Assembly (NCBI GenBank): GCA_002396005.1
Contig: DGVW01000115.1
Span: 19,526-27,249, forward strand
Source: Oribacterium sp. UBA4274
GTDB lineage: Bacteria > Bacillota > Clostridia > Lachnospirales > Lachnospiraceae
Reading direction: 5' to 3'
DNA: 7,724 nt
In this document: positions 6,476 through 7,724 of the stretch, piece by piece
How the letters are laid out: every line of letters starts with the position of its first letter
How positions within the stretch are numbered: the stretch's first letter is position 1
Translations under genes and position numbers: made by a program
The notes under the pieces: generated by a model
Told to the model about the DNA's origin: nothing
Databases searched by the model: none
The model's input: only the letters and a program-made list of their open reading frames with translations

Positions 6476-6501
6476 ATATACTTATATAGTGGGGATTTTT
6501 C

Positions 6502-7521
6502 ATGAAATTAGTAAGTTTTGCAATACCTTGTTATAACTCAGCAGCATATATGGGTAAGTGTATCGAGTCCATACTTGCAGGTGGCGATGAGGTAGAGATA
6601 ATAGTAGTAGATGACGGATCACAGAAGGACAATACCTTTGCAATCGCAAAAGAATATGAGGCAAGATATCCCGGCATCGTAAAGGCTGTACATCAGGAAA
6701 ACGGAGGCCATGGAGAGGCTGTAAACACAGGTCTCAAAAACGCTACAGGTCTTTTCTTCAAGGTGGTTGATTCTGATGACTGGCTTGATGAAGAGGCACT
6801 TCCTAAAGTGCTTTCTCAGCTTAGAGAGCTTGTTATGGCAGGCACGCCTGTAGATATGTTTGTATGCAATTTTATCTATGATAAAGTTGGTCAAACTCAT
6901 AAAAAGGTCATGAGATATACAACAGCGCTTCCTGAAGGCAGGATATTCACCTGGAAGGATGTAAAGCATTTCCACATAGGACAGTATATACTTATGCATT
7001 CAGTTATTTATCGTACGCAAATGCTTAGGGATTGTGGGCTTCAGCTTCCGAAACATACCTTCTATGTTGACAATATTTTCGTATATCAGCCGTTACCTTC
7101 AGTAAAGACCATGTATTATATGAATATTAACCTTTATCACTACTTCATCGGCCGTGATGATCAGTCTGTAAATGAAACTGTCATGATCGGTCGTATCGAC
7201 CAGCAGTTAAAGGTAAACCGTATCATGCTTGAATGTTGTGATATAAACAAACTTCAGGCGCCAAAACTTCGTAAATATATGTTCAGCTATCTGCAGATCA
7301 TCACAACGGTTTCATCTGTTCTTGCCATCAAGTCAGGCTCAGAAGAAAATATGCAGAAGAAGAAAGAACTCTGGGCCTATATTAAAGAAACCAATTTCCC
7401 TGTATGGCTCCGCATGAGAGCGTCTTTCCTTGGACAGGGCATGAACTTTAACAGTAAAGCCGGCAACAAGTTTACAATCATGTGCTATAAGATCGCCCAG
7501 AAGTTCTATGGTTTCAACTGA
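6502..7521 (+). CDS. Family 2 glycosyltransferase
   Basis: A cytoplasmic or membrane-associated GT-A fold enzyme that transfers a sugar from a nucleotide donor, probably in building a surface polysaccharide or glycolipid; donor and acceptor cannot be told from sequence. Of 339 residues, the first 110 or so carry the GT2 signature: FAIPCYNSAAYMGKCIESIL from residue 6, the nucleotide-binding VVDDGS (35-40), ENGGHGEAVNTGL (66-78) and the metal-binding DSDDW (90-94). The remainder, including the FYVDNIFVYQPL region near 177, is an accessory part I do not recognise further. No signal peptide or transmembrane helix is evident. GGGGA (6491-6495) lies 6 bases before the ATG, a weak ribosome binding site. 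The gene has its own apparent promoter with a dyad and is separated by 317 bases from the kinase and 183 from the tRNA, so it is probably monocistronic. No other glycan genes are visible. Confidence 0.88.
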   Translation: MKLVSFAIPCYNSAAYMGKCIESILAGGDEVEIIVVDDGSQKDNTFAIAKEYEARYPGIVKAVHQENGGHGEAVNTGLKNATGLFFKVVDSDDWLDEEALPKVLSQLRELVMAGTPVDMFVCNFIYDKVGQTHKKVMRYTTALPEGRIFTWKDVKHFHIGQYILMHSVIYRTQMLRDCGLQLPKHTFYVDNIFVYQPLPSVKTMYYMNINLYHYFIGRDDQSVNETVMIGRIDQQLKVNRIMLECCDINKLQAPKLRKYMFSYLQIITTVSSVLAIKSGSEENMQKKKELWAYIKETNFPVWLRMRASFLGQGMNFNSKAGNKFTIMCYKIAQKFYGFN

Positions 7522-7550
7522 CATAAATAGGGTGGGTACGTATCTATCCA

Positions 7551-7642
7551 GTATCATTTCATTGTCACTTTAGGGAGTAAAAAATTCTCGTCAACAAACT
7601 TTTTTTCAAAAAAATCAAAAGTTTGTTGACAATGAATGATAC
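7551..7642 (+). repeat. 92-base interrupted palindrome between glycosyltransferase and tRNA
   Basis: The inner arms GTCAACAAACTTTT (7590-7603) and AAAAGTTTGTTGAC (7617-7630) are perfect 14-base inverted copies. The outer arms GTATCATTTCATTGTCA (7551-7567) and TGACAATGAATGATAC (7627-7642) match with one extra T in the left copy. The right arms are continuous and share TGAC, while the left arms are separated by 22 bases (7568-7589) bounded by GTCA on both sides. It begins 29 bases after the glycosyltransferase stop and may end its transcript: TTTTAG follows the outer stem, and on the other strand a T6 run follows the inner stem by 5 bases. The right arm also holds the -35 box of the tRNA promoter. 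Confidence 0.7.
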
Positions 7643-7654
7643 TTTTAGTAATAT
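7626..7654 (+). promoter_or_regulatory. tRNA promoter
   Basis: A perfect TTGACA -35 box (7626-7631) is followed after 17 bases by TAATAT (7649-7654), with TATAAA overlapping just downstream at 7652-7657. Transcription would start near 7661, about 44 bases before the tRNA. A consensus -35 fits a stable-RNA promoter. The -35 box sits in the right arm of the large palindrome. Confidence 0.65.
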
Positions 7655-7666
7655 AAACGAGTCGCC

Positions 7667-7689
7667 GAAAGACAGAAACAAAGTCTTTC
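7667..7689 (+). other. Hairpin in tRNA precursor leader
   Basis: GAAAGAC (7667-7673) pairs with GTCTTTC (7683-7689) around a 9-base loop, followed by AAAAAGG. It lies between the predicted transcription start and the tRNA 5' end, so it would be a leader stem removed by RNase P or other processing. Confidence 0.4.
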
Positions 7690-7704
7690 AAAAAGGTGAT
7701 AGAC

Positions 7705-7724
7705 GGGGTCTTAGCTCAGCTGGG
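7705..7724 (+). tRNA. tRNA, probably tRNA-Ala, truncated by window edge
   Basis: The last 20 bases read GGGGTCT, then TAGCTCAGCTGGG, that is a 7-base acceptor strand, the conserved TA at positions 8-9 and the D-stem/D-loop with AGCTCAG and GG. GGGG at the 5' end with this D-arm is typical of bacterial tRNA-Ala, including the G3 position that takes part in the G3.U70 identity pair. The anticodon lies beyond the window, so the amino acid is an inference; the tRNA call itself is firm. A promoter-like sequence lies just upstream, so this may be the first tRNA of a cluster. Confidence 0.8.

Noticed and set aside
6185..6501. Short coding gene in the gap between the kinase and the glycosyltransferase
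   Set aside because: I saw no open frame with a ribosome binding site and a recognisable product; the inverted repeats explain the region better.
7551..7704. Inverted repeats near the tRNA as a prophage or integrative element attachment site
   Set aside because: Attachment sites usually lie at the 3' end of a tRNA, but this is the region before its 5' end, and no integrase gene is present.

Overview
The window looks like an ordinary stretch of chromosome from a low-to-moderate GC Firmicute. Clostridia, and probably Lachnospiraceae (Butyrivibrio, Roseburia or relatives), is my best guess. It rests on protein style, AAGGAG-type ribosome binding sites and gene content, not on any search. All recognisable genes lie on the + strand and the proteins are intact apart from the truncation at the left edge.

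Layout: (1) 1-626, the 3' three quarters of dapF (diaminopimelate epimerase), cut by the window edge. (2) 627-856, a 230-base leader/intergenic stretch with a 13-bp G.U-containing hairpin, a nested dyad and a short palindrome ahead of carA. (3) 857-5194, carA and carB, the two subunits of glutamine-dependent carbamoyl-phosphate synthase, separated by 3 bases. (4) 5249-6184, a carbamate kinase (arcC-like) 54 bases after carB, with a GC-rich hairpin and a self-complementary ribosome binding site between them. (5) 6185-6501, a 317-base non-coding stretch with a series of inverted repeats, including two related GTGAGTG...CACTCAC dyads and a possible terminator. (6) 6502-7521, a family 2 glycosyltransferase that appears to be its own transcription unit. 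(7) 7522-7704, a 92-base imperfect palindrome whose right arm carries the -35 box of a strong-looking promoter. (8) 7705-7724, the first 20 bases of a tRNA, most likely tRNA-Ala.

Functional reading: carA, carB and the kinase gene converge on one metabolite. CarAB makes carbamoyl phosphate from glutamine, bicarbonate and 2 ATP for pyrimidines and arginine. A carbamate kinase can turn carbamoyl phosphate plus ADP into ATP and carbamate, or run in reverse. No transcarbamoylase or arginine deiminase gene lies in the window. The kinase has lost the usual residues of two N-terminal glycine-rich motifs while keeping the C-terminal ones, so its activity deserves a check. dapF (lysine and peptidoglycan precursor), the glycosyltransferase and the tRNA are probably neighbours only.

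I see no CRISPR array, transposase gene, phage gene, toxin-antitoxin pair or defence system. The most interesting content is in the non-coding DNA: the repeated dyad upstream of the glycosyltransferase, the interrupted palindrome before the tRNA, and the carB-kinase junction. All structures were read by eye without folding software.
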